From the NCBI RefSeq assembly GCF_013761175.1, contig NZ_JACDUR010000012.1, positions 1 to 64,000 of the forward strand: a stretch of DNA of 64,000 bases. The letters run 5' to 3'. Under the pieces are notes generated by a model that saw only the letters and a program-made list of their open reading frames with translations, was not told the DNA's origin and ran no database searches. The stretch's first letter is position 1. Every line of letters starts with the position of its first letter. The position numbers and the translations under genes were made by a program. Shown piece by piece: positions 1 to 8,745 of this stretch. Source of the DNA: Nonomuraea soli (GTDB lineage: Bacteria; Actinomycetota; Actinomycetes; Streptosporangiales; Streptosporangiaceae).

Positions 1-161
1 GAGTCTGAGGGAGCCACCGCCACACGCGCAGCACCGCCACCACCAAGGGAAGGGAGTTGCGCCGCACGACGTCGGCTTAGAAAGATTAGCAGCGCCCGAG
101 ACTGCTCGAGACACACTGCCGAGCAAGACTCTAGCGAATCACCGCCTCCTAGACTCGCCAT

Positions 162-2210
162 GTGAGCAGCAACACGCCGCCTGAGGCCAAGCAGATACCC
201 ACCGAGCGCACCCACCACGGCGACACCGTCATCGACGAATTCGCATGGCTGGGCAACAAGGAAGACCCCGACACGGTCGCCTATCTGGAGGCGGAGAACG
301 CCTACCTCAAGGGAGAGACCGGCCACCTGGCCGACCTGCAGGAACAGATCTTCCAGGAGATCAAGAGCCGCACGCTGGAGACGGACCTGTCGGTCCCGAG
401 CCGCAAGAACGGCTGGTGGTACTTCACCCGCACGGAGGAGGGCAAGCAGTACGCCGTCTCCTGCCGGCTCAGGGCCGACGGCGACACGCCTCCCCAGGTC
501 GAGGCGGGCAAGTCCTTCCCCGACGAGCAGGTCATCCTCGACGGCAACGCGCTGGCCGGCGACAGCGACTTCTTCTCCGTCGGCACCAGCTCCATCACCC
601 CCGACGGCACGATGCTGGCCTACTCCACCGACTACAAGGGCGCCGAGCGCTTCACCCTGAAGTTCAAGAACCTGGAGACCGGCGAGGAGCTCCCCGACGA
701 GATCGAGGACGTCTTCTACGGAGGGACCTGGTCGGCCGACGGTTCCGCGTTCTTCTACACGCGCGTCGACGACGCGTGGCGTCCCTACCAGCTCTACCGC
801 CACACGCTCGGCAGCAGCGAGGACGTGCTGGTCTACGAGGAGAGCGACGAACGTTTCTGGCTCGGCATCGGCCTGACCCGCAGCGAGAAGTACCTGGTGC
901 TGGGCATCGGCAGCAAGATCACCAGCGAGGTCCACCTCCTCGACGCCTCGAACCCGTCGGGCGAGTTCCAGGTCGTGCGCCCCCGCGAGACGGGAGTGGA
1001 GTACGGCGTCGAGCACGCGGGCGACCACTTCTACGTCCTGCACAACCAGAACGCCGAGAACTTCGAGCTCGCCACCGCCCCGCTCGACGACCCGGGCACC
1101 TGGACGCCGCACATCCCCCACGACGAGAACACGCGCCTGCTGGAGATCGACGCCTTCAGCGGCCACGCCGTCGTGCACTTCCGCAAGAACGGCCTGACGG
1201 GCCTGCGCATCCTGCCCAACGGCGCCGAGCCATACGAGATCGAGTTCCCCGAACCGCTCTACGACGTCGCGCCCGCCGGGAACCCGGAGTTCACCACCAA
1301 CCGCCTGCGCCTCGGCTACACCAGCATGGTCACTCCACCGAGCGTCTACGACTACGACCTGGCGACCGGGGAGCTCATCCTCCTCAAGCAGCGCCCGGTC
1401 CTCGGCGGCTACGACCCGTCCGACTACGTGCAGCGCCGCGACTGGGCGACCGCCGACGACGGCACGAAGGTGCCGATCTCGATCGTGAGCCGCAAGGACG
1501 CGCCCGAGGGCGGCCCGACCCTGCTGTACGGCTACGGCAGCTACGAGACCTCGATCGACCCGAGCTTCTCCGTGCCCCGCCTCAGCCTCCTGGACCGGGG
1601 CTTCACCTTCGCCGTCGCCCACGTGCGCGGCGGCGGCGAGATGGGCCGCCGGTGGTACGAGCAGGGCAAGCTCCTGCACAAGAAGAACACCTTCACCGAC
1701 TTCGTCGCCGCCGCGAAGCACCTCAAGGCGCAGCGCGACACCCGAGTGATCGCCCGAGGCGGGAGCGCGGGCGGCCTGCTCATGGGCGCGGTCACGAACC
1801 TGGCCCCCGAGCAGTTCGCCGGGGTCGTCGCGGAGGTGCCCTTCGTCGACGCGCTCAACACCATCCTCGACCCGTCGCTGCCGCTGACGGTGATCGAGTG
1901 GGACGAGTGGGGCGACCCGCTGCACAACGCCGACGTGTACGCCTACATGAAGTCCTACTCCCCCTACGAGAACGTCGAGGCCAAGGCGTATCCGCCGATC
2001 CTGGCCATCACCAGCCTCAACGACACCCGCGTGCTCTACCACGAGCCCGCCAAGTGGATCGCGCGGCTGCGCACGCTCGCCCACGGCGGGCCGTTCCTGC
2101 TCAAGACCGAGATGGGAGCGGGTCACGGCGGTCGCAGCGGGCGCTACGACGCGTGGCGCGAGGAGGCCTTCGCGCTGTCGTGGATCATCGAGAGGGGAAC
2201 CGGCGCATGA
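162..2210 (+). CDS. ptrB: Oligopeptidase B-type serine peptidase (S9 family)
   Basis: A 682-residue prolyl-oligopeptidase-fold enzyme, expected to cut short peptides after basic residues in the cytoplasm. Residues 1-400 look like the N-terminal beta-propeller cap. The C-terminal alpha/beta-hydrolase part has the nucleophile elbow GGSAGG (Ser about 535), the acid in LNDTR (Asp about 622) and the base in GAGHGG (His about 654). The stretch HVRGGGEMG followed by KKNTF matches oligopeptidase B better than true prolyl oligopeptidase. No signal peptide is visible. The GTG start is chosen because the ATG two bases earlier runs straight into TGA. A TAGACT box at 150-155 lies only 6 nt before the start, so a leaderless mRNA is possible, though no good -35 is seen. 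The stop overlaps the next start (ATGA). The basic-residue specificity is inferred. Confidence 0.9.
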   Translation: MSSNTPPEAKQIPTERTHHGDTVIDEFAWLGNKEDPDTVAYLEAENAYLKGETGHLADLQEQIFQEIKSRTLETDLSVPSRKNGWWYFTRTEEGKQYAVSCRLRADGDTPPQVEAGKSFPDEQVILDGNALAGDSDFFSVGTSSITPDGTMLAYSTDYKGAERFTLKFKNLETGEELPDEIEDVFYGGTWSADGSAFFYTRVDDAWRPYQLYRHTLGSSEDVLVYEESDERFWLGIGLTRSEKYLVLGIGSKITSEVHLLDASNPSGEFQVVRPRETGVEYGVEHAGDHFYVLHNQNAENFELATAPLDDPGTWTPHIPHDENTRLLEIDAFSGHAVVHFRKNGLTGLRILPNGAEPYEIEFPEPLYDVAPAGNPEFTTNRLRLGYTSMVTPPSVYDYDLATGELILLKQRPVLGGYDPSDYVQRRDWATADDGTKVPISIVSRKDAPEGGPTLLYGYGSYETSIDPSFSVPRLSLLDRGFTFAVAHVRGGGEMGRRWYEQGKLLHKKNTFTDFVAAAKHLKAQRDTRVIARGGSAGGLLMGAVTNLAPEQFAGVVAEVPFVDALNTILDPSLPLTVIEWDEWGDPLHNADVYAYMKSYSPYENVEAKAYPPILAITSLNDTRVLYHEPAKWIARLRTLAHGGPFLLKTEMGAGHGGRSGRYDAWREEAFALSWIIERGTGA

Positions 2211-3229
2211 AGCCACCACCCGGAGGCCTGACCGCCTACGAGGCGGCCGGTGCCAGGTACGAACGCCAGCCGTACAACCGCAGCGGGCGCAGCGGGCTGA
2301 AGCTGCCCGCGGTCAGCCTGGGCCTGTGGCACAACTTCGGCGACGACCGACCGGTCGCCACGAGCCGGGCGATCCTGCGCAAGGCCTTCGACCTGGGTGT
2401 CACCCACTTCGACCTGGCCAACAACTACGGCGTGCCGTACGGCTCGGCGGAGGCGAACTTCGGCACCATCTTCCAGCAGGACTTCCTGAGGTACCGCGAC
2501 GAGCTGATCGTCAGCACCAAGGCCGGCTACGACATGTGGCCGGGTCCCTATGGCGAGTGGGGCAGCAGGAAGTACGTCCTGGCCAGCCTGGAGCAGTCGC
2601 TGAAGCGCATGCGGCTCGACTACGTCGACATCTTCTACAGTCACCGCCCCGACCCCGACACCCCGCTCGAGGAGACGATGGGTGCGCTGGACCACGCGGT
2701 GCGCAGCGGCAAGGCGCTGTACGCGGGCGTGTCCAACTACAGCCCCGAGCAGACGGCCCAGGCGGCGCGGATCATGCGGGAGCTGGGCACGCCGCTGCTC
2801 ATCCACCAGCCGTCGTACTCGATGGTCAACCGTCACATCGAGGGCGGCCTGCTCGACACGCTTGAGCAGGAGGGCATGGGCTGCATCGTCTACTCCCCGC
2901 TGCAGCAGGGGCTGCTGACCGACCGGTACCTGAAGGGCGTGCCCGACGACTCGCGGGCGGCGACCAGCAGGTTCCTCAGCGAGGAGCAGGTCAACCGCGA
3001 GCTGGCGGGCGGCCTGAACAAGATCGCCGAGCAGCGCGGCCAGTCGCTGGCGCAGATGGCGCTCAGCTGGGCGCTGCGCGACCCGCGGGTGACCAGCGTG
3101 CTGATCGGCGCGAGCAGCACGGCTCAGCTGGAGGCCAACGTGGCGATGGTGGACGGCCCGCCGTTCACCGACGACGAGCTGGCCGCCATCGACGAGCTCA
3201 CAGGGCCTGCTTCCTCTGCAAATAGGTGA
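2207..3229 (+). CDS. Aldo/keto reductase, YghZ/GPR-like
   Basis: A 340-residue NADPH-dependent aldo/keto reductase with a TIM-barrel fold. The catalytic tetrad is visible: Asp69 and Tyr74 in FDLANNYG, Lys105 in VSTKAGY and His146 in YSHRPD. The DLANNYG motif followed by GSAEANFG is typical of the E. coli YghZ (L-glyceraldehyde-3-phosphate reductase) group, which detoxifies aldehydes. The ATG start overlaps the stop of the upstream peptidase by 4 nt, so the two are probably translationally coupled. The C-terminal 32 nt overlap the convergent membrane-protein gene on the other strand. The physiological substrate cannot be read from sequence. Confidence 0.9.
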   Translation: MKPPPGGLTAYEAAGARYERQPYNRSGRSGLKLPAVSLGLWHNFGDDRPVATSRAILRKAFDLGVTHFDLANNYGVPYGSAEANFGTIFQQDFLRYRDELIVSTKAGYDMWPGPYGEWGSRKYVLASLEQSLKRMRLDYVDIFYSHRPDPDTPLEETMGALDHAVRSGKALYAGVSNYSPEQTAQAARIMRELGTPLLIHQPSYSMVNRHIEGGLLDTLEQEGMGCIVYSPLQQGLLTDRYLKGVPDDSRAATSRFLSEEQVNRELAGGLNKIAEQRGQSLAQMALSWALRDPRVTSVLIGASSTAQLEANVAMVDGPPFTDDELAAIDELTGPASSANR

Positions 3230-5693
3230 AGGACGCCCAGCCGGGCAACACCGGCAGCCAGAAGGTGAGCAGCCGGTAGAGCAGCACCGCCGAGGTCGCG
3301 ACGGGGTCGAGCACCCCGGCGACCCGGAGGCCGGCGATCAGCGCCACCTCGACCGCGCCCAGACCACCCGGTGTGGGCGCGGCCGAGCCGATCGCGTTGG
3401 CCGTCAGGAAGACCACGGCCACCGCGGTGAAGCTGATCTCCCCGCCGAAGGCCCGCACGCAGGCGTCGAGGCACACGACGAAGGCGATGGTGAGCAGCAG
3501 CGTGCCGCCGAAGCCCTCCAGCATCTTGGCGGGTGACTGCAGCACGTCGAGCAGGCGCGGCAGCACGTTGGAGAACAGCGAGCGCAGCCGTCCGGTGACC
3601 AGCCGCCGCAGCGGGGGCACGCCGAGCACCACCACGATCAGCACCGCGACGATCAGCAGCACCACGACCAGGGTGCGCGACGGGGTGAACGAGCTGGCGG
3701 TGTTCGAGCCGGTAATGTAGGCGAACAGCAGCAGCAGCCCGATGTGGAAGACCAGGCCGATGAGCTGCGAGGCGCCGACGCTGGCCAGGGCGAGGGTCGA
3801 GGGCACGCCGCGCTTTTGCAGGTAGCGGGTGTTGATGGCGATGCCGCCCACGGCGGCGGGCGCGACCAGCTTCACGAACGACGAGGCGAACTGCACCAGC
3901 ATGGTCCGCCCGAACGGCAGCCCGGCGGGGACGAACCCTCTGATCACGAACGTGGCGGCGACGAAGGAGATGACGGAGGCGCCCAGCGCCAGCGCCCCCC
4001 ACCACCAGTTCGCCGTGGTGACGACGAGTCCCAGGTCGACCTGGGTGATCTGCGACAGCACCACGTAGGCCGCGAAGGCGCTGGCGATGATGGTGATGAG
4101 GGTGCGTGGCCGGAACCGCTCCAGCCGCACCTCCTCCGCCTCGGCCTGCGGCTTGCGCTCCACGATGCGGTCACGCAGCTCGGTCAGCAGCTGCTTGTTC
4201 TTCTTCAGCGCTCCCCTGGTCTCGCGGATGAGCGCGATCTTCTGCAGCAGCGGCAGCGCGCCGGCCAGCGTGGCGTCACCCATCACCGAGGCGGCCACGT
4301 TCACCGAGCGCTCGGCGCCGACCCGCAGGGCCGTCGAGGTCAGCAGCTGGGCGACGTCGATGCGCAGCAGCAGGTCACCCGCGGCGATCTCGCCGCTGCG
4401 CGCGTCGCCGAACACGACGTTGCCGCCGGCGTCGACCTGGATGCTGTCGCCGGTCAGCCGGCGGTGGGCCAGCCGCTGGCGTTGCAGCAGTTTGAGCTGC
4501 TTCCAGACCTTGACCAGGAGTGCATCGGTGACCTCGGCGTCGTCGAGGTCGTCGAGCCGCCGGGTCTCGAGGTGCTCGTAGGCCAGGAGCGCCGCCTCGG
4601 TGCCGATCTCGCTGGTGGCCAGCAGGCGGGGCGTCGACACGCCCGCGGCGGAGGCGGCGTAGGCCATGAGCGCCTCGCGCTCCAATTCGGCGCGCAGCGA
4701 GCGGATGGCGCGGCGGCGGGTCTCCGTGGCCATCCAGATGCGGCGCCACAGCCTGTACGGCAGGCCGGCGACCTGCTGGTCGCGGTCGAGCACGGTGACG
4801 TCGAGGGTGGAGCCGCCGCGCAGCCCGACGGAGTAGCGGCGGCTGCCCTGGTGGTCGTCCTCGATGCGGCGCGCGGAGACGGGCTGGAACGACAGCCTGC
4901 GCAGCGTCGCCAGCACCGCGTTGCCCGGGGGGCGGGTGTTCGGGCTGCCGATGCCGTACAGGGTGGCGTAGCCGATGGCCATGCCGAACAGCACGGTCAC
5001 CAGGGCGCTGGGGATCGTGATCTGCCGGCCGCTGAACAGCGACAGCAGGAAGAGCGCGACGACGGTCCACAGGATCGCGCGCCAGGTGGGCCGCCGGTTG
5101 ATCCGTACGGCTGTCGCGTAGGCGATGACCGAGGTCAGCAGGGCGTTGAGCGCGTCGAGGCGGCCGCCGCCGGTGAGCAGGTTGCCCAGGTCCTCCGGTC
5201 CGCCGGGCGATTCCACCCAGACGCCGACCAGGTAGGAGCCGACCATGCCGATGATGGCGGCGATCAGGCCTTCCGCCACGCGCAGGCCGTCGCGGTGGAA
5301 GACCCGCTCGACCGCGAAGGCGGCGGGCACGGCCAGCACCGCGGCGCCTCCGAGGAAGGTGGCCAGCCGCGACAGCAGGCTGGGGACGTACTCGGTGCCG
5401 GTCTGGATGTCCTGCTCCAGGCCGTTGAGCGTCTGCTTCGCCACGAGCGAGAGCAGGATGACCGCGACGAGGGCCAGCAGCGTCGCCAGGAAGCGCAGAG
5501 CGTCGGACGGCCGCCGCAGGCGCTGCGGGAACAGCGGCTCGACGACGAACACGGCGGGCTCGTCGCGCGCCTCAGCCACGGCTGGATCCTCCTCTACGAG
5601 ATCCTCCGTGTCTTCAGCTTCCCTGATATTGGCCACTGACGCGATTCTGCCCCTTCTTCGGATTCTTCCGACTCCAGTGTCCTCAACCGTCAC
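3198..5693 (-). CDS. Membrane protein: kinase-like domain plus LPG synthase/YbhN-type transmembrane domain
   Basis: An 831-residue integral membrane protein. An acidic N-terminal tail (residues 1-60) is followed by about six hydrophobic segments (residues 70-260). Next comes a soluble region (about 280-500) that resembles an eroded protein-kinase/APH fold: around residue 411 HRRLTGDSIQV sits where HGDLxxxNI would be, and DARSGE follows. The C-terminal part (about 525-825) has repeated hydrophobic helices with FVKLVAPAAVGGIAINTRYL and TPGGLGAVEVAL, the signature of the lysylphosphatidylglycerol synthase transmembrane/UPF0104 family. Such proteins are suspected lipid flippases or envelope factors. 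There is no aminoacyl-transferase domain, so true LPG synthase activity is unlikely. It is transcribed divergently from the M28 peptidase and convergently with the aldo/keto reductase. Confidence 0.8.
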   Translation of the reverse strand: MTVEDTGVGRIRRRGRIASVANIREAEDTEDLVEEDPAVAEARDEPAVFVVEPLFPQRLRRPSDALRFLATLLALVAVILLSLVAKQTLNGLEQDIQTGTEYVPSLLSRLATFLGGAAVLAVPAAFAVERVFHRDGLRVAEGLIAAIIGMVGSYLVGVWVESPGGPEDLGNLLTGGGRLDALNALLTSVIAYATAVRINRRPTWRAILWTVVALFLLSLFSGRQITIPSALVTVLFGMAIGYATLYGIGSPNTRPPGNAVLATLRRLSFQPVSARRIEDDHQGSRRYSVGLRGGSTLDVTVLDRDQQVAGLPYRLWRRIWMATETRRRAIRSLRAELEREALMAYAASAAGVSTPRLLATSEIGTEAALLAYEHLETRRLDDLDDAEVTDALLVKVWKQLKLLQRQRLAHRRLTGDSIQVDAGGNVVFGDARSGEIAAGDLLLRIDVAQLLTSTALRVGAERSVNVAASVMGDATLAGALPLLQKIALIRETRGALKKNKQLLTELRDRIVERKPQAEAEEVRLERFRPRTLITIIASAFAAYVVLSQITQVDLGLVVTTANWWWGALALGASVISFVAATFVIRGFVPAGLPFGRTMLVQFASSFVKLVAPAAVGGIAINTRYLQKRGVPSTLALASVGASQLIGLVFHIGLLLLFAYITGSNTASSFTPSRTLVVVLLIVAVLIVVVLGVPPLRRLVTGRLRSLFSNVLPRLLDVLQSPAKMLEGFGGTLLLTIAFVVCLDACVRAFGGEISFTAVAVVFLTANAIGSAAPTPGGLGAVEVALIAGLRVAGVLDPVATSAVLLYRLLTFWLPVLPGWASFTYLQRKQAL

Positions 5694-5777
5694 TCACGTC
5701 ATGGAGCCGGGTAAGGAGTCAACCAGGTCTGCCGTGCCCTACCAGGTCTCGGCCCCGCTTATGCCCAAGCTCTACAC

Positions 5778-7067
5778 ATGATCACTCACGCGATGCTGGC
5801 GCTCGCTGTGGCCACGCCCGGAATCTCCGTCGACAATGTGATGGATCACCTCCAGGCCTTCCAGGCGATCGCCTACGCGCACGGCGGCAACCGTGCCGCC
5901 GGCGAGCCCGGCTACGACGCTTCCGCGGCTTATGTTGCCACTCGCCTCCAGCAGGCGGGGTACAAGGTGGAACAGCAGCCTTTCACCTTTCCGTTCTACC
6001 GCGAAGTGGCCCCTCCGGTGCTGGTCGGTAAGAAGCCTTTTCCGAAGGTCGTGACCTTCATGTTCTCCGGCTCCGGCGACGTGACGGCGGAGCCGCGGCG
6101 GGTGGGCGACGGCTGCATGCCCGCCGACTTCGACGGTTTCGAGCCCGGCAAGATCGCGCTGGTCGAGCGCGGGGCGTGCACGTTCAAGGTGAAGGTGGTC
6201 AACGCCACGCGCGCGGGAGCCGCCGCGGTGGTCGTCGCCAACCGCACCAAGGGGGTCTTCCTGGGGAGCCTGGAGACGCCGCAGCGTATCCCGGTGGTGG
6301 GCGTGGGACGCGCGGCCGGCGAGAAGCTGGCCAGGTTGCCGCGTGTGCGCGTGGCGACCTCGACGGTCAGCGAGGAGCGTGTCACCCACAACGTGATCGC
6401 CCAGACCGGGGCGGGCGCCTCCGACGACGTGCTCATGGTCGGCGCCCACCTCGACTCGGTGAAGGAGGGTCCCGGCATCAACGACAACGGGACCGGCGCC
6501 GCGACGGTCCTGGAGGTGGCGTTGCGGATGGCGCAGAGCAAGCCGAAGCGCGGGCTGCGCTTCGCCTTCTGGGGCGCGGAGGAGGAGGGGCTGCTCGGCT
6601 CGACGCACTACGTGCTGAACCTGACGGATGAGGAGCGCGAGCGGATCACCGGCTACCTGAACCTCGACATGGTCGGCTCGGACAACTACACGTTCGGCAT
6701 CTACGACGGCGACGACTCCGCGCGCACGGGCGCCGGAGCAGGTCCCAAGGGGTCGGCCGAGATCGAGCGGGCCTTCCAGGAGTACTTCAAGCGCAAGGGC
6801 CTGCCGTACCAGGACTCCGACTTCACCGGCCGCTCGGATTACGGGCCGTTCATCGCGGCGGGCATCCCCGCGGGCGGCCTGTTCACCGGCGCCGAGGAGA
6901 CCAAGAGCGAGGCGGAGGCCAAGAAGTTCGGCGGCAAGGCCGGGCAGCCGCAGGACCGCTGCTACCACCGCGCCTGCGACACGTTGGAGAACGTCAACCG
7001 CAAGGCGCTGCGCATCTGCGCCGAGGCTCTGGAGAGCGCGATCCGTCGGCTCGTTCGTCTTTCGTGA
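5778..7067 (+). CDS. M28-family zinc aminopeptidase with PA domain (first copy)
   Basis: A 429-residue metallopeptidase like Streptomyces griseus aminopeptidase, which removes N-terminal hydrophobic residues. A protease-associated insert covers about residues 100-200 (GDGCMPADFDGF, then RGACTFKVKV). The five zinc ligands are visible: His224 and Asp236 (GAHLDSV, GINDNGTG), Glu269/270 (WGAEEEGLLG; one acts as base), Asp297 (LNLDMVG) and His397 (CYHRACD). The N-terminus has only a very short hydrophobic stretch (AMLALAVATPG), so secretion is uncertain, unlike the downstream paralogue. The mature domain seems to begin near VDNVMDHL. It is separated by 95 nt from the second copy and is divergent from the large membrane protein (84-nt gap). 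Confidence 0.88.
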   Translation: MITHAMLALAVATPGISVDNVMDHLQAFQAIAYAHGGNRAAGEPGYDASAAYVATRLQQAGYKVEQQPFTFPFYREVAPPVLVGKKPFPKVVTFMFSGSGDVTAEPRRVGDGCMPADFDGFEPGKIALVERGACTFKVKVVNATRAGAAAVVVANRTKGVFLGSLETPQRIPVVGVGRAAGEKLARLPRVRVATSTVSEERVTHNVIAQTGAGASDDVLMVGAHLDSVKEGPGINDNGTGAATVLEVALRMAQSKPKRGLRFAFWGAEEEGLLGSTHYVLNLTDEERERITGYLNLDMVGSDNYTFGIYDGDDSARTGAGAGPKGSAEIERAFQEYFKRKGLPYQDSDFTGRSDYGPFIAAGIPAGGLFTGAEETKSEAEAKKFGGKAGQPQDRCYHRACDTLENVNRKALRICAEALESAIRRLVRLS

Positions 7068-7162
7068 CTCAAGAGAGACCCGGACAGATCTCCTCAAATA
7101 GCTGAATTCTCAATACTTTCGCGCATACGACACATCCCGACGACACCCGCCGGAGAGGTCCG

Positions 7163-8731
7163 ATGAAACACCGCTGGAAGGCAGGCGCGGCACTTGCCGC
7201 GTTAGCCGTGCTCATTCCCATGGCCGGGCCAGCCCAGGCCGACCGGGGCGGCAACAACGACGTCGCCAAACTGGTGAGGGAGGTCAAGGGCAGCCACGCG
7301 AAGCTGCACCTGCACGCGCTCAACCTGATAGCCAAAGCCAACGGCAACACCCGCGTCGACGGCACCAAGGGCTACGAACAGTCCGTCAAGTACGTCTCCA
7401 CGCTGCTGAAGCTGGCCGGATACGACGTCACGGTCCAGCCGTTCACCTTCGAGAGCGAGGAATTCGTCACCACGCCGGTCTTCGAGCAGACCGCGCCGAC
7501 GGCCAAGACCCTCGCCCTGCTGCTCGACTGGTATCCGGCCGCCGGCTCCGCCGAGGGCACGTTCACCGGCAAGCTGCAGAACGTCGACCTGGTGATCCCG
7601 CCGGGTCCGGTCGCCAACACCTCCAGCTCCGGCTGCGAGGCCGCCGACTTCGCCGGCTTCACGCCCGGCAACTGGGCGCTCATGCAGCGCGGCACCTGCA
7701 ACTTCTCGGTCAAGGTCGCCAACGCCATCGCAGCGGGCGCCGCCGGTGCCGCGATCATGAACGAGGGCCAGCCGGGCCGTGACGGGATCATCATCCCCGA
7801 CCTCGGCGGCCAGGTCAGCATCCCGGTCGTGGGCCTGGAGTTCTACGCCGGCGAGGCGCTGTCCAAGGTGGCCGGCGGCGCGACGGTCAAGTTCACCTTC
7901 GAGGGCGGCACCGAGGTGCGCACCTTCCAGTCGTCCAACGTCATCGCCGAGACCCGCGGCGGGCGCAAGGACAACGTGGTCATGGTCGGCGGTCACCTCG
8001 ACTCCGTCGCCGAGGGCCCCGGCATCAACGACAACGGCTCCGGCGTCTCCGGCATCCTGGAGACCGCGCTGAAGCTGGCCAAGTACAAGCCGAAGAACGC
8101 CGTGCGCTTCGCCTTCTGGGGCGGGGAGGAGTTCGGTCTCCTCGGAGCCGAGCACTACGTCACGAACCTGCCCGAGGCCGAGCGCAACAACATCGGGCTC
8201 TACCTCAACTACGACATGATCGCCTCGCCGAACTACATGTTCGGGATCTACGACGGCGACGACTCCGACGCCGTGGGAGCCGGTCCTGGACCGTTCGGCT
8301 CCGACCTGATCGAGAAGGAGTACGAGGCCTACTACACCTCGCGCGGCCTGCCCTTCCAGGGCACCGACTTCAGCGGACGCTCGGACTACGGGCCGTTCAT
8401 CGAGGTCGGCATCGCCGCGGGCGGCCTGTTCACCGGGGCCGAGGGCCGCAAGACCGCCGCCGAGGTCGCCAAGTACGGCGGCGTGCTCAACGGCCGCTAC
8501 GACCCCTGCTACCACCAGGCCTGCGACGACATCAAGAACATCAGCGACACCGCTCTCGACGTCAACACCGACGCGATCGCCCAGCTGACCGGCACCTACG
8601 CCTTCAGCATCGAGAAGCTCGACGCGATCCACCAGCCGGGCAAGCCTCACGAGGTCCCGGTCGCGGCACGGTCGGCGTCGACGGGCCACTCGCACAGCGC
8701 GGATGTGGAGGCGGCTCGCTCGGCCAGCTGA
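7163..8731 (+). CDS. Secreted M28-family zinc aminopeptidase with PA domain (second copy)
   Basis: A 522-residue paralogue of the preceding gene, very similar over the catalytic core. It has a clear Sec signal peptide (residues 1-26, MKHRWKAGAALAALAVLIP ending AQA). A PA domain follows (CEAADFAGFTPG and RGTCNFSVKV). The zinc-site motifs are GGHLDSVAEGPGINDNGSG, WGGEEFGLLG, LNYDMIAS and CYHQACD. The C-terminus carries about 40 extra residues with several His and Ser. A GGAGAGG-like ribosome site lies just before the ATG. The tandem arrangement suggests duplication followed by different export fates. The protein probably feeds extracellular peptide scavenging. Confidence 0.9.
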   Translation: MKHRWKAGAALAALAVLIPMAGPAQADRGGNNDVAKLVREVKGSHAKLHLHALNLIAKANGNTRVDGTKGYEQSVKYVSTLLKLAGYDVTVQPFTFESEEFVTTPVFEQTAPTAKTLALLLDWYPAAGSAEGTFTGKLQNVDLVIPPGPVANTSSSGCEAADFAGFTPGNWALMQRGTCNFSVKVANAIAAGAAGAAIMNEGQPGRDGIIIPDLGGQVSIPVVGLEFYAGEALSKVAGGATVKFTFEGGTEVRTFQSSNVIAETRGGRKDNVVMVGGHLDSVAEGPGINDNGSGVSGILETALKLAKYKPKNAVRFAFWGGEEFGLLGAEHYVTNLPEAERNNIGLYLNYDMIASPNYMFGIYDGDDSDAVGAGPGPFGSDLIEKEYEAYYTSRGLPFQGTDFSGRSDYGPFIEVGIAAGGLFTGAEGRKTAAEVAKYGGVLNGRYDPCYHQACDDIKNISDTALDVNTDAIAQLTGTYAFSIEKLDAIHQPGKPHEVPVAARSASTGHSHSADVEAARSAS

Positions 8732-8745
8732 TTTAGGCTGAGTTC

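Noticed and set aside
3744..5639. Long plus-strand open frame (631 codons) opposite the large membrane protein
   Set aside because: Its product is Gly/Asp/Gln/His-rich low-complexity sequence without any domain, and the opposite strand has clear family motifs. Antisense frames of this kind are common at such GC content.
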